9,852 nucleotides of DNA from VBDM01 sp049802235. GTDB taxonomy: Bacteria; Pseudomonadota; Gammaproteobacteria; Burkholderiales; SG8-39. This document shows, in pieces, positions 1-6,668 of the stretch. The stretch is taken from contig JBARMB010000084.1 of NCBI GenBank assembly GCA_049802235.1, forward strand, positions 1 to 9,852. The letters run 5' to 3'. Made by a program: the position numbers and the translations under genes. Each line of letters opens with the position of its first letter. The first letter of the stretch is position 1. The notes beneath the pieces are model-generated. The model ran no database searches. It was given only the letters and a program-made list of their open reading frames with translations, and was not told the DNA's origin.

Positions 1-141
1 GCGATCAACCGGATCTACCGGGCGAGCGGGCTGAACGATCTGGAGCAGCTGGAGGATGCGCCGGAGTACGATCCGGCGGTGGTGCTCGATGCGGCGCGGG
101 TGGAGCAGTACCTCAAGCGCAAGATCACGGAACCGGCCTAG
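1..141 (+). CDS. C-terminal fragment of an unidentified protein
   Basis: The first base is in frame with an open reading frame of 46 residues ending in TAG at 139-141; the start lies outside the window. The fragment is mostly helical and charged, with an acidic stretch (LEQLEDAPEYDP) followed by a basic amphipathic end (VEQYLKRK). I do not recognise the family with confidence. The ending loosely resembles C-termini of NitT/TauT-type ABC substrate-binding proteins. That would fit the binding-protein gene that follows 77 bases downstream on the same strand, but this is a guess. It could be an unrelated enzyme. That the frame is coding is fairly likely because it is open throughout, has the same G/C-rich third positions as its neighbours, and is followed by a gene on the same strand. 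Confidence 0.6.
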   Translation, partial: AINRIYRASGLNDLEQLEDAPEYDPAVVLDAARVEQYLKRKITEPA

Positions 142-157
142 TCGACGAACAGCGCTG

Positions 158-180
158 CGGCCGCCCGCCGGTCGCGGCCG
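158..180 (+). other. GC-rich inverted repeat in the gap before the binding-protein gene
   Basis: The 77-base gap at 142-218 holds a 7-bp perfect inverted repeat: CGGCCGC at 158-164 and GCGGCCG at 174-180, with a 9-base loop. It starts 16 bases after the stop codon of the upstream gene. No run of T follows, so it is not a classical intrinsic terminator. It could be an mRNA 3'-end stabiliser, a processing site or a chance palindrome in GC-rich DNA. The rest of the gap holds only the ribosome binding site of the next gene (AGGAGG at 209-214). I see no convincing -35/-10 promoter. Confidence 0.3.
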
Positions 181-218
181 GTGAAGAGGCAAAGCGGCCT
201 ATTCGAACAGGAGGGAGC

Positions 219-1280
219 ATGCAGCGCAGTTCGATGCTGAAGTCATGGATCCTTGGAGCATTGGCGCTCGCCGTCATGGGGCAGGCCGCGGCCCAGCCCA
301 AGAGCGCACCCGATGCGTCGCTGCTTCAGTACCAGGGCCCGGATCGGGCGCAGCGCCTGCTCGCGGCGGCGAAGAAGGAAGGAGCGTTCACCTTCTACAC
401 CACGATCGCCGAAAAGGACCTGCCGACCATCGTCGGGCCGTTCGAGAAGAAGTACGGCATCAAGGTCAACATCTGGCGCGCCGGTACCGACAAGGTGCTG
501 CAACGGACCCTGAGCGAGGCGGCGGCGCGGCGCTATGACGTCGACGCCATCCATTTCGGCTCGCCGGAGATGGAGGCGCTGCATCGCGAGCAAATCCTGC
601 AGCCGGTCGCGTCGCCCTATTTCAAGGAGCTGATCCCGGGCGCGGTGCCGGCGCACCGCGAGTGGGTCGCAACGATCCTGTCCGTGTGGGTGCAGGCCTA
701 TAACACCAACCTCATCAAGAAAGAGGACCTGCCCCGGACCTACCTGGACCTGCTCGATCCGAAATGGAAGGGCAAACTCGGCATCGAGGCGAAGAATCAG
801 GAGTGGTTCTCGACGGTCGTGCTCGAATTGGGCGAGGAGAAAGGCCTGAAGTTTTTCCGGGACCTGGTCGCGCGCAACGGCATCTCGGTGCGCCAGGGCC
901 ATTCATTGCTCAACAACATGGTGGTTTCAGGCGAGGTGCCGATGGCGCTCACCGTCTACAACTACATGCCCGAAGCCGCGAAGCAGAAGGGCGCGCCGGT
1001 GGACTGGTTTGCCATCGAGCCCGCGGTCGCGCGCTCCAACGCGATCGGGATCGCGCGCCGCGCGCCGCATCCCAACGCTGCGCTGCTGTTCTACGACTAT
1101 CTGATCACCGAGGGCCAAAAGTCTTTCGTGTCGCTGGATTACATCCCCACCAACGCCGGCGTTCTGTCGCCGCTGAAGAACGTGCGCTTCAAGCTGGTCG
1201 ATCCGGTGGCCGTTCTCGACCAGATGGACAAGTGGACCCGGCTCTACCAGGAAATCGTAGTCAAGCGCGCCGGCCGGTAA
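219..1280 (+). CDS. periplasmic solute-binding protein, AfuA/FbpA-like ABC type
   Basis: A 353-residue extracytoplasmic binding protein that would capture a small solute in the periplasm and hand it to a membrane transporter. Residues 1-25 form a signal peptide: basic start, hydrophobic stretch ILGALALAVMG, and a signal peptidase I site AAA|Q at 25/26. The mature part begins with the typical helix RLLAAAKKEG (47-55) and strand FTFYTT (57-62). It carries the family pattern AYNTNLI..EDLPRTYLDLLDPKWKGKLG at about 160-188, and ends with TNAGVLSPL near 311. This matches the family 1 solute-binding fold (iron(III)/thiamine/putrescine-type). The adjacent tyrosine pair of true ferric-binding proteins is not evident, so an organic ligand is more likely. 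The start is fixed by AGGAGG at 209-214, four bases before the ATG. No permease or ATPase gene follows; an MFS gene starts 31 bases downstream. Confidence 0.87.
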   Translation: MQRSSMLKSWILGALALAVMGQAAAQPKSAPDASLLQYQGPDRAQRLLAAAKKEGAFTFYTTIAEKDLPTIVGPFEKKYGIKVNIWRAGTDKVLQRTLSEAAARRYDVDAIHFGSPEMEALHREQILQPVASPYFKELIPGAVPAHREWVATILSVWVQAYNTNLIKKEDLPRTYLDLLDPKWKGKLGIEAKNQEWFSTVVLELGEEKGLKFFRDLVARNGISVRQGHSLLNNMVVSGEVPMALTVYNYMPEAAKQKGAPVDWFAIEPAVARSNAIGIARRAPHPNAALLFYDYLITEGQKSFVSLDYIPTNAGVLSPLKNVRFKLVDPVAVLDQMDKWTRLYQEIVVKRAGR

Positions 1281-1311
1281 TTCCGGTGAACGACAGCAAG
1301 ATGGAGCAAAC

Positions 1312-2565
1312 ATGAGTGCAGTTTCTACCGCGTCGGAATCCGTCCCGGAAAAATCGTTTCGCGATGTCTGGCTGATCACCATTGCGCATAGCCTTACGCA
1401 CTGGTACCCGGCGACCTTCTATCTGATTTTGCCGCTGATCGGCCGGGAACTGGGCCTGAGCTACAGCGAAATCGGCTTCGTGATGACAAGCCAGTACATC
1501 GCGGGCGCCGTGTCCAACATACCGGGCGGGATGCTGGTCGACACGGTCGGCAAGAAGGGCCTGCTCATGGCCGTGGCGCTGTTCTGGATCGGCTTCCCCT
1601 ACTTCCTCATGAGTTTTACCCACAGTTACTGGCTGCTGCTGATGTGCGTGACGCTGGTGGGTATCGGCAACAATCTCTGGCATCCCACCGCCATCCCTAC
1701 GCTCGCGCAGCGTTATCCGGAACGCAAGGGGCTGGTGCTGTCCTTTCACGGCATGGGCGGCAATCTGGGCGACGCGCTGGCGCCGCTCGCCGTCGGTGCG
1801 CTGCTCGCGGTGTTCACCTGGCGCGAGATCGTGGTGGTCAACGTGGTCCCCGGGATCATCATGGCCTGCCTGATCCTTTATTTTCTCGGGGCGTTGCGTA
1901 TCGGCGCCTCGAAACGAAAGCGCGCGCCGGAAAGGCACGAGGGCCAGAGCGTGGCGGAATACACACGCGGCCTGCGCGAATTGCTGAAGAACCGCGAGCT
2001 GATCCTGCTGGCCGTGAGCTCCGGCTTCCGCTCGATGACCCAGAACGGCCTGCTGACGTTCCTGCCGGTGTTCCTTGCCTACGAGATGGGCTACTCGCCG
2101 CTCTGGGTGGGCGCCTGCATGTTCGTCCTCCAGGCCGCGGGCTTCGCGGCTTCTCCCATCGCCGGCCATCTTTCCGACACCATGGGGCGCCGCCGCATCC
2201 TCATGACCAGCATGGCGATGACCGGCGTGGTGCTGGTGTTCATGGCGATTGCGGGCCGCTCGCTGGCGTTTGTATTCTTCATCGCCGTTCTCGGATTTTT
2301 CCTCTACGCCATTCGTCCGGTGCTGCAGGCCTGGACGCTCGAGTGCACGCCGAAGAAGATGGGCGGCACCAGCATCGGCGTGCTCTTCGGCGTCCAGGCA
2401 ATCGGATCTTCCATCTCACCCGCGATCGGCGGGATGCTGGCGGACCGCTATGGCCTGATGTCGGTATTTGTATTTCTTGCCGTCACCATCGTGATCGCCA
2501 ACCTGTTCATTCTTTTCATGCCGGCGCGGGCGAAGGGCAGGGCCGACACGCCCGCTGCCGCCTGA
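1312..2565 (+). CDS. major facilitator superfamily transporter, 12 TM (Fsr-like)
   Basis: A 417-residue inner-membrane carrier with about 12 hydrophobic segments in two halves, joined by a charged cytoplasmic loop at about 197-230. The MFS signature between helices 2 and 3 is visible as GGMLVDTVGKKGLLM (72-86), and its counterpart in the second half as AGHLSDTMGRRRILM (284-298). The segment HGMGGNLGDALAPL (146-159) resembles the fosmidomycin-resistance (Fsr) branch of MFS. Family members move small organic solutes by proton coupling, for import or export. Its place between a binding protein and an aromatic-ring oxygenase suggests transport of an aromatic acid or a pathway intermediate, which is inferred from context. 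The start ATG has GGAG five bases upstream (1303-1306). It lies 31 bases after the binding-protein stop and 50 bases before the oxygenase ATG, consistent with one operon. Drug efflux is the main alternative role. Confidence 0.88.
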   Translation: MSAVSTASESVPEKSFRDVWLITIAHSLTHWYPATFYLILPLIGRELGLSYSEIGFVMTSQYIAGAVSNIPGGMLVDTVGKKGLLMAVALFWIGFPYFLMSFTHSYWLLLMCVTLVGIGNNLWHPTAIPTLAQRYPERKGLVLSFHGMGGNLGDALAPLAVGALLAVFTWREIVVVNVVPGIIMACLILYFLGALRIGASKRKRAPERHEGQSVAEYTRGLRELLKNRELILLAVSSGFRSMTQNGLLTFLPVFLAYEMGYSPLWVGACMFVLQAAGFAASPIAGHLSDTMGRRRILMTSMAMTGVVLVFMAIAGRSLAFVFFIAVLGFFLYAIRPVLQAWTLECTPKKMGGTSIGVLFGVQAIGSSISPAIGGMLADRYGLMSVFVFLAVTIVIANLFILFMPARAKGRADTPAAA

Positions 2566-2615
2566 GCCGCGACCGCACCTGCGCTGACGGAAATATCACG
2601 GAGGAAAACCGGACC

Positions 2616-3902
2616 ATGCTGAATCGGGAACAAAAAAACGAGCTGCTGACGCAAACCGGATCGGGTACGCCGATGGGCGAATTGTTCCGGCGCTACTGGA
2701 TGCCGGCGCTGCTGGCCGAGGAACTGCGCGAGCCCGATGGCCCGCCGGTGCGGGTCGAATTGCTGTCGGAGCGCCTGATCGCCTTCCGCGATACGCAGGG
2801 GCGGCTCGGGCTGATGCACGAGTTCTGCGCGCACCGGGGCGTGTCGCTGTGGTTCGGACGCAATGAGGAAGGCGGCCTGCGCTGTGCGTATCACGGCTGG
2901 AAGTACGACGTGACCGGGCAGTGCGTCGACGTGCCGTCCGAGCCGGAGGCGAGCGGGTTCTGCAGGAAAATCAGGCTCGCGTCCTATCCGCTGGTGGAAC
3001 GCGGCGGGATTCTGTGGACGTACATGGGGCCGAAGGAGCTGCAGCCGCCGCTGCCCGAGTACGAGTTTGCCACCGTGCCGGCCGGGCAGAGGTTCGTTTC
3101 CAAGCGCCTGCAGGAGTGCAACTATCTGCAGGCGATGGAGGGCGGGATCGACTCCAGTCACGTGTCGTTCCTGCATCGCGGCGCGCTCAACTCCGATCCG
3201 CTGTTCAAGGGCGCCAGGGGCAACCAATACAATCTGGGCGATGCGCGGCCCAAGTTCGAAGTGGTGGAGTCCGAAGGCGGGTTGCTGGTCGGCGCGCGCC
3301 GCAATGCCGAAGGCGGCAAGTTCTACTGGCGCATCACCCAGTGGCTGATGCCGTTCTTCACCATGATCCCGCCCCGCGGCGATCATCCGGTTCACGGGCA
3401 CTTCTGGGTGCCGATCGACGACGAGCACTGCTGGGCCTGGAGTTACGACTACCATCCGGTGCGTGCCCTGACTGCGGCGGAAGTCCAGGCCATGAAGGAC
3501 GGGCACGGTGTCCATGTGAAAACCATTCCCGGCACCTACACGCCGGTGCAGAACAAGGACAACGACTACCTGATCGATCGCAAGGCGCAGAAGGAAGGGC
3601 GAAGCTACAGCGGCGTCGAAGGCATCGCGATGCAGGATGCCTCGTTGCAGGAGAGCATGGGGCCGATCCAGGACCGCACCCGGGAGCACCTCGTTCCCAC
3701 GGACAGCGGCATCATCATGGCGCGCCGCTGCCTGACGAAGGCCGCCCTGGCGCTGCAGAAAGGCGTGCAGCCGCCCGCGGTCGATCCGGCGACGCACCGC
3801 GTGCGCTCGGCGTCCGTCATCCTTCCGCCGGGGGTCGCCTTCAAGGACGCGGCGAAGGACGCGCTCAAGGCGCAAGAAGGGGTGGCGCAGGCCTCGGTGT
3901 AG
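2616..3902 (+). CDS. Rieske non-haem iron oxygenase, phthalate dioxygenase/LigXa type, alpha subunit
   Basis: A 428-residue terminal oxygenase that would use O2 and electrons from a separate reductase to hydroxylate or O-demethylate an aromatic ring. The Rieske [2Fe-2S] ligands are C71-A-H73 and C90-A-Y-H93. The mononuclear iron site follows as D179-S-S-H182-x4-H187, where D179 is the electron-bridging aspartate, with the third ligand probably D341 in AMQDASLQESMGPIQDR (338-354). This last block is typical of the phthalate 4,5-dioxygenase/LigXa (5,5'-dehydrodivanillate O-demethylase) branch, whose members work as alpha-only oxygenases. All key residues are present, so the enzyme should be active. 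The ATG was chosen because GGAGG (2600-2604) lies 11 bases upstream and the family N-terminus (LLTQTGSGTPMGELFRRYWMP) follows at once. The open frame runs further upstream but overlaps the MFS gene. It is last in the plus operon. No ferredoxin or reductase gene is nearby. The substrate is unknown; phthalate-like or methoxylated aromatic carboxylates are possible. Confidence 0.9.
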   Translation: MLNREQKNELLTQTGSGTPMGELFRRYWMPALLAEELREPDGPPVRVELLSERLIAFRDTQGRLGLMHEFCAHRGVSLWFGRNEEGGLRCAYHGWKYDVTGQCVDVPSEPEASGFCRKIRLASYPLVERGGILWTYMGPKELQPPLPEYEFATVPAGQRFVSKRLQECNYLQAMEGGIDSSHVSFLHRGALNSDPLFKGARGNQYNLGDARPKFEVVESEGGLLVGARRNAEGGKFYWRITQWLMPFFTMIPPRGDHPVHGHFWVPIDDEHCWAWSYDYHPVRALTAAEVQAMKDGHGVHVKTIPGTYTPVQNKDNDYLIDRKAQKEGRSYSGVEGIAMQDASLQESMGPIQDRTREHLVPTDSGIIMARRCLTKAALALQKGVQPPAVDPATHRVRSASVILPPGVAFKDAAKDALKAQEGVAQASV

Positions 3903-3904
3903 TC

Positions 3905-3946
3905 GCGGGTTCCCGCTGCGTCGCTCAAGCGGGGCGAGGTGCGACG
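3905..3946. other. convergent operon junction with short inverted repeats
   Basis: The 45 bases between the oxygenase stop (3902) and the decarboxylase stop (3948) contain GCGGG/CCCGC at 3905-3909 and 3912-3916, where a tight hairpin would in practice have a 4-bp stem and a GTTC loop. They also contain CGTCGC/GCGACG at 3919-3924 and 3941-3946, spaced by 16 bases. Either could act as a bidirectional 3'-end structure for the two converging transcripts. Neither strand shows a T-run after the stem, so intrinsic termination is not supported and the repeats may be chance in GC-rich DNA. Confidence 0.25.
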
Positions 3947-3947
3947 G

Positions 3948-5642
3948 TCAGGATTTCTTCGGCCGGACGACGTCGCGGACTTCGGTGTTCATCTTGACGT
4001 CCTTGCGCCTGCGTTTGAGGAGCAGCTTGCCGGTCTCGAAATAATCGCCCTGGACGGCGAGCTCGGCCGCGCGCTCGAACTCCTCCGGCCAATCGCCGAG
4101 GGAGTAGCCGAACCAGGGCGACTCCGGTTTCAGCTGCGGCAGTCCCAGCTCCTCCCAGATTTGCTTCGCGCGTTCCATGTACTTGCGCTTGGGCAGGGAG
4201 ATCGGCGGGAAATCCTCCTTCAGCGTGGCGTCGATCAGCACCGAGGCGTCTTCGCCGCCGTTGCGCTTGCTGCGCGGGCCGTGTCCCGGGTCGCGGTGCC
4301 TGAGGATCTGCAGGTCGAGGTCCGGATTGGCGCGATACGACATCGCCCAGAAGATCGCGTCGGCATTGTCCGGATCGATGTCCTCGTTCACCGCAATCAC
4401 GTACTTGCCGGCGGCGCGGTTCCACGACGCGGCGCCGTAGAGCGCGCGCCAGATCTCGGTCGCCGGCGTCTTGCGGTCCATGATCACCACGATCAGCTTG
4501 CGCAGGTTGGTGAGCGGTTCGTGCATCGAGACGCGCTTCACGCCTTGGATGCCGAGGACGTTCTTCAGGTGATTGAGGAACAGCGGCTCGAGCGCGACGC
4601 GCTTGATCAGGCTCGATTCGCTCGGGGTCACCTGCGAGATGATGGAAGTGAGGATCGCGTTTTTCCGGCGGGTGATGCAGGTGATTTCCATGAAGGCGTT
4701 GTATTCCTGCAGGTTCACGTGGCCGTGGGATTCGCCGAACGGCGCCTCGGGCTCGAGGTATTCGGTGTCGATCAGCCCCTCGATCACGATCTCTGCTTCG
4801 GCCGGAACGAGCAGATCGACGGTCTTCGCGCGCACCACGTTGATCGGCGCGCCGACCAGGGCGCCGGCGACGTGGAGCTCGTCGAGTGACTCGGGCAGCT
4901 TCTGCGCGGAAGTGAAAGCGATGCAGGGCGGGCAGCCGAGCACCACCGCCGCCTCGAGTTTCCTGCCGCGCGCCTTCTGCTTCTCCCAGTGGGTGTAGAT
5001 GCCGGGCCGCAGTTCGAGCGACGGATTCATGCCGAGCCGCCGCGGCGCTTTCACCTGCCCGCGGTAGATGCCCATGTTCTGGACGCCGGTATCGGGGTCT
5101 TTGGTGATGTACTGCGACAGCGTGGTGTAGGGCGCGATGTCCCAGCCCGGCGTCGAGATCGGCAGCGGAATGCCGTCGAGGCCGTTGCCGGGCTTGTCGA
5201 GGTCTTTCCCCATGATCACGATCTCGTGGCACGGCGCCTTCCCGACGAGGCGCGGCGGGATCGGATTCGCCACCGCGCGGTTCCAGGTGGCGTCGATCTT
5301 GTCCAGATCGCAGCCCATGCCGAGGCGGTAGATCTCGCGGTTGGTCGCGAGCGCTCCCACCGCCACCGGGATGTCGTATTTGCGTTTCTTGCCGTCGGTG
5401 ACGTGGGTGAACAGGAACGCCTTCCTGTCTTTTTCCTCGATGCCGCCGCGGAACTGCCAGCGCACCAGCGGGTGCATCTCCGTGTCCTTGTTGATCGGCC
5501 GCTTGACCGTGATCAGTAGTCCGGCCTTGTCCAGCGCCTTCAGATGATCGTGAAGATCGGGATAGCCGCGGCGCGGAGCGGCTGCGCCTTTTCGATCTTT
5601 CGGTTTGCCGCTTTGCGTCCCCGATTTTTTCCTCGTTGCCAT
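3948..5642 (-). CDS. UbiD-family prenyl-FMN-dependent decarboxylase A
   Basis: A 564-residue member of the UbiD family, cytosolic enzymes that reversibly decarboxylate aromatic or unsaturated acids using prenylated FMN made by UbiX. By alignment from memory with fungal Fdc1 and E. coli UbiD, the cofactor and metal ligands are N189 and R194 in NMGIYR, H218 in YTHWE and E255 in DELHVAG. The catalytic acids are E299 and E304 in EAPFGESHGHV. All are present, so it should be active. The N-terminus (about 2-25) is Lys/Arg-rich and low in complexity. A tail of about 70 residues after the usual core holds WFGYSLGDW at 510-518 and ends very basic. I chose the ATG at 5642 rather than the in-frame TTG at 5660. 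The ATG length matches the paralogue (GYPDL at residue 26 versus 23) and the TTG lacks a ribosome site, though the ATG site is also weak. It lies 30 bases after tctC A and is last in the minus operon. The substrate is unknown; an aromatic carboxylate is inferred. Confidence 0.9.
   Translation of the reverse strand: MATRKKSGTQSGKPKDRKGAAAPRRGYPDLHDHLKALDKAGLLITVKRPINKDTEMHPLVRWQFRGGIEEKDRKAFLFTHVTDGKKRKYDIPVAVGALATNREIYRLGMGCDLDKIDATWNRAVANPIPPRLVGKAPCHEIVIMGKDLDKPGNGLDGIPLPISTPGWDIAPYTTLSQYITKDPDTGVQNMGIYRGQVKAPRRLGMNPSLELRPGIYTHWEKQKARGRKLEAAVVLGCPPCIAFTSAQKLPESLDELHVAGALVGAPINVVRAKTVDLLVPAEAEIVIEGLIDTEYLEPEAPFGESHGHVNLQEYNAFMEITCITRRKNAILTSIISQVTPSESSLIKRVALEPLFLNHLKNVLGIQGVKRVSMHEPLTNLRKLIVVIMDRKTPATEIWRALYGAASWNRAAGKYVIAVNEDIDPDNADAIFWAMSYRANPDLDLQILRHRDPGHGPRSKRNGGEDASVLIDATLKEDFPPISLPKRKYMERAKQIWEELGLPQLKPESPWFGYSLGDWPEEFERAAELAVQGDYFETGKLLLKRRRKDVKMNTEVRDVVRPKKS
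4717..4847 (-). repeat. ubiD paralogue tract, copy A
   Basis: A 131-base block inside decarboxylase A that matches 7452-7582 in decarboxylase B without gaps. I count about 14 mismatches by eye, so nearly nine bases in ten agree, in the same orientation. It encodes the stretch from INVV through the catalytic PFGESHGHV motif. It reflects a shared origin of the two genes and strong constraint on the active site, and it could also serve as a substrate for homologous recombination. Confidence 0.6.
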
Positions 5643-5672
5643 TCCCCGTCTTTCCGTCAAATAGGTGCCGCG

Positions 5673-6668
5673 TCAGTCCGCTTTGATTCCTGCGGCCTCG
5701 ACGACCTGACGCCATCTGCCGACTTCGGTCTTGATGATGGCGCCGAACTCCTCGGGCGTATCGCCCACGGGCTCGGCGCCTTCGCGGGCGAAGATGGTCT
5801 TCATTTGCGGCGTATGAACGATCCTCGCCGCCTCGGCGCGCAGGCGCCCGACCACGGCCGGCGGCGTCTTCGCCGGCGCGAGCAATCCGACCCACGACGA
5901 GTAATCGTAGCCCGGCACGCCCGACTCGGCGATGGTCGGCACATCGGGCAGCGCGGGCGAGCGTTGCGCGGCGGTCACCGCGAGCGCGCGCAGCTTGCCG
6001 GCCTTCACGTGCGGCAGCGCGGTTGAAATCGTCGCCAGGGTGACCTGGACCTCGCCGGCGAGCAGCGCGTTCACGGAAGGCGCGCCGCCCTTGTACGGCA
6101 CGTGCACCATCCCGATTCCCGTCAGGTGCCTGAACAGCTCCATCGAAAGATGGGTTCCGGTCCCCACCCCGCTCGAGCTGTAGTTGAGCTGCCCCGGCCG
6201 CGCCCGCGCATACGCAATCAGTTCCTGCACCGACTTCACCGGCAACGAAGGCTGGACCACGAGGACGTTGGGAAACGCGGAAAGCAGCGTGATCGGCTCG
6301 AAATCGCGAACCGGATCGAACGGCAGCTGCTTGTACAGGGCAGGGCTGATGCTGAACGAGGCCGCCACCGCGAGCAGCGTGTAGCCGTCCGGCGCCGCCT
6401 TCGCGACGAGGTCGGTGCCGATGACGCTGCCCGCGCCCGGACGGTTTTCCACCACGACCGGCTGCTTGAGCGCTTCGGCGAGCTGCTGCGCGAGCGGGCG
6501 TGCGACGAGGTCGGTCGATCCGCCCGCGCTCTGCGGCACGATGATGCGGATGGCTCTGGCCGGGTAGGTCTGCGCAACGGCGGCGCCTGCCTGAATGAAC
6601 GCCGAAGCCAGCGCCAGGCCGAGCGCCAATCCGCGAGTGTCTCCAAAAAATCCGGTAAAGAGTTTCAA
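5673..6668 (-). CDS. TctC/Bug-family periplasmic binding protein A
   Basis: A 331-residue binding protein of the tripartite tricarboxylate transporter (Bug) family, which bind carboxylates, aromatic acids or related metabolites in the periplasm. A signal peptide covers about residues 1-32, with hydrophobic stretch LALGLALASAFI and a likely cleavage AVA|Q. Family blocks follow in order: YPARAIRIIVPQSAGGSTD (35-53), ENRPGAGSVIG (74-84), APDGYTLL (92-99), FDPVRDFEPIT (117-127), YSSSGVGTGTH (163-173), VPYKGGAPSVN (190-200) and LPDVPTIAESGVPGYD (240-255). There is no ATG near the signal peptide. A TTG at 6668 preceded by GGAGG is the only good start, and it overlaps the stop of decarboxylase B in a TTGA arrangement. 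It lies 30 bases upstream of decarboxylase A, so the two are probably co-translated. TctA/TctB membrane subunits are absent, as is common for orphan Bug proteins. The ligand is unknown. Confidence 0.92.
   Translation of the reverse strand: MKLFTGFFGDTRGLALGLALASAFIQAGAAVAQTYPARAIRIIVPQSAGGSTDLVARPLAQQLAEALKQPVVVENRPGAGSVIGTDLVAKAAPDGYTLLAVAASFSISPALYKQLPFDPVRDFEPITLLSAFPNVLVVQPSLPVKSVQELIAYARARPGQLNYSSSGVGTGTHLSMELFRHLTGIGMVHVPYKGGAPSVNALLAGEVQVTLATISTALPHVKAGKLRALAVTAAQRSPALPDVPTIAESGVPGYDYSSWVGLLAPAKTPPAVVGRLRAEAARIVHTPQMKTIFAREGAEPVGDTPEEFGAIIKTEVGRWRQVVEAAGIKAD

Noticed and set aside
219..1280. Naming the first binding protein a ferric-iron carrier (FbpA)
   Set aside because: The fold family fits, but the adjacent tyrosine pair of iron-binding members is not seen and the neighbours are aromatic catabolism genes.
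1261..2169. 302-residue minus-strand frame opposite the MFS gene
   Set aside because: It is rich in His, Gln and Arg, with no hydrophobic or catalytic pattern, and lies opposite a clear 12-helix transporter.
1644..2615. N-terminal extension of the Rieske open frame into the MFS gene
   Set aside because: The extension reads as Arg/Gly/His-rich out-of-frame MFS sequence. The ATG at 2616 has a ribosome site and begins the conserved family N-terminus.
2448..3875. 475-residue minus-strand frame opposite the Rieske gene
   Set aside because: The Rieske gene in the other strand has complete iron-ligand motifs. The antisense frame has shadow composition and no motif.
3939..4889. 316-residue open frame on the plus strand opposite decarboxylase A
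   Set aside because: Same antisense composition as the frame opposite the paralogue. The two antisense frames resemble each other only because the sense genes are paralogues.
3925..5895. 656-residue minus-strand frame shifted relative to decarboxylase A and tctC A
   Set aside because: It is an alternative-frame shadow rich in Arg, Ala and Gly, crossing the boundary of two real genes with no recognisable domain.
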